60,773 nt of DNA from Caryophanales bacterium (GTDB lineage: Bacteria > Bacillota > Bacilli > Paenibacillales > CANHCR01), in assembly GCA_947459205.1 (NCBI GenBank), contig CANHCR010000011.1, forward strand, positions 1 to 60,773, in the 5' to 3' direction. Under the pieces are notes generated by a model. It saw only the letters and a program-made list of their open reading frames with translations. It searched no databases and was not told where the DNA came from. Below are positions 60,516 to 60,773 of the stretch, in pieces. How positions within the stretch are numbered: position 1 is the stretch's first letter; every line of letters begins with the position of its first letter. Made by a program: the position numbers and the translations under genes.

Positions 60516-60773
60516 CTAATTTGTATCTGATTGTTGTATGCGGACCAACTCTTCAGCAGAATAGCCGGTAAGTTTTACAATCAACTCAACTGCCAATCCT
60601 TCGCGAAGCATGCCTATCGCGATATTGCGTCTCGCTTCTTCGGTGCCTTCAATCTTACCTTCAATCTTACCTTCAATCTTGCCTTCAATCTTGCCTTCAG
60701 TATGAGCCGAATCGAGCAGCGACGCCTCGTCGTGCATCGCTTTTTTACGTGCCTCAGCAAGCGCCCAAAGTTG
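60516..60773 (-). CDS. Rpn-type recombination-promoting nuclease, C-terminal end (cut by window edge)
   Basis: The last 85 residues are visible; the gene continues past the window edge. The text QLWALAEARKKAMHDEASLL, four copies of a GKIE unit and ARRNIAIGMLREGLAVELIV with the end TGYSAEELVRIQQ match the fragment at 60058-60498 almost exactly, except for one more repeat unit. This is probably the intact parent gene of the tandem duplicate. Confidence 0.8.
   Translation of the reverse strand, partial: QLWALAEARKKAMHDEASLLDSAHTEGKIEGKIEGKIEGKIEGTEEARRNIAIGMLREGLAVELIVKLTGYSAEELVRIQQSDTN
60646..60702 (-). repeat. 12-bp minisatellite (GKIE coding), four-unit copy
   Basis: The same 12-base unit repeats four times in the upstream Rpn copy. 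The unit number differs by one between the two otherwise near-identical copies, showing active expansion or contraction. Confidence 0.8.

Overview
The window looks like chromosome of an endospore-forming member of the Bacillota (Bacillales-like). The evidence is a Spo0M homologue, a Bacillus-type purEKBCSQLFMNHD operon, YerB/YerC/DgkB/RlmD neighbours as in Bacillus, AGGAGG-type ribosome binding sites, many GTG/TTG starts and sigma-A type promoters. I cannot name the genus. No rRNA, tRNA or CRISPR array was seen, and no complete insertion sequence.

Layout. (1) 1-16 kb is accessory and regulatory: an ABC export pair behind an SGNH hydrolase; a decayed paralogue of a membrane protein; a minus-strand run of MFS pump, SDR, membrane protein, epimerase and ABA4-like genes; a hydrolase-TetR-MerR-membrane protein group; a single-chain MNT-HEPN protein; a glycosyltransferase group; and a divergent TetR/SDR pair with matching operators. 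(2) 16-21.6 kb holds nrdHIEF with two NrdR-type boxes, divergent from a CobW-type GTPase whose promoter carries a perfect Zur-like palindrome. (3) 21.6-28 kb is a scrapyard: a zeta-toxin-like remnant, a headless hydrolase, an AgrD-like peptide gene with a scrap of agrB, an intact ABC-F gene, an MFS tail, and a quinone/thiol-stress-like group (DoxX, broken pirin, MarR, a 26-residue CDGSH peptide, azoreductase). (4) 28.3-33.8 kb is a defence-like island: a TOTE-type primase-helicase, a broken AlbA_2/RecG-like ATPase, and an AbiEii-type toxin with its DUF6922 partner flanked by 24-bp direct repeats. (5) 33.8-41 kb is housekeeping: RlmCD-like methyltransferase, CapA, lipid kinase, CbiX, YerC, YerB and a Bax-inhibitor homologue. 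(6) 41-54.3 kb is the complete purine operon with PurR-like boxes. (7) 54.3-60.8 kb holds membrane proteins, Spo0M, a TPR protein, guaA, and a tandemly duplicated 3' end of an Rpn-type nuclease gene.

The pur operon and guaA together give the full route from PRPP to IMP and the last step to GMP, while nrdHIEF converts ribonucleotides to deoxyribonucleotides. Most novelty lies in the accessory regions: small genes missed by length cut-offs (CDGSH peptide, AgrD-like peptide), fused or broken toxin-antitoxin parts, an apparent ATA start codon, and a repeat-dense non-coding hub inside the defence island.
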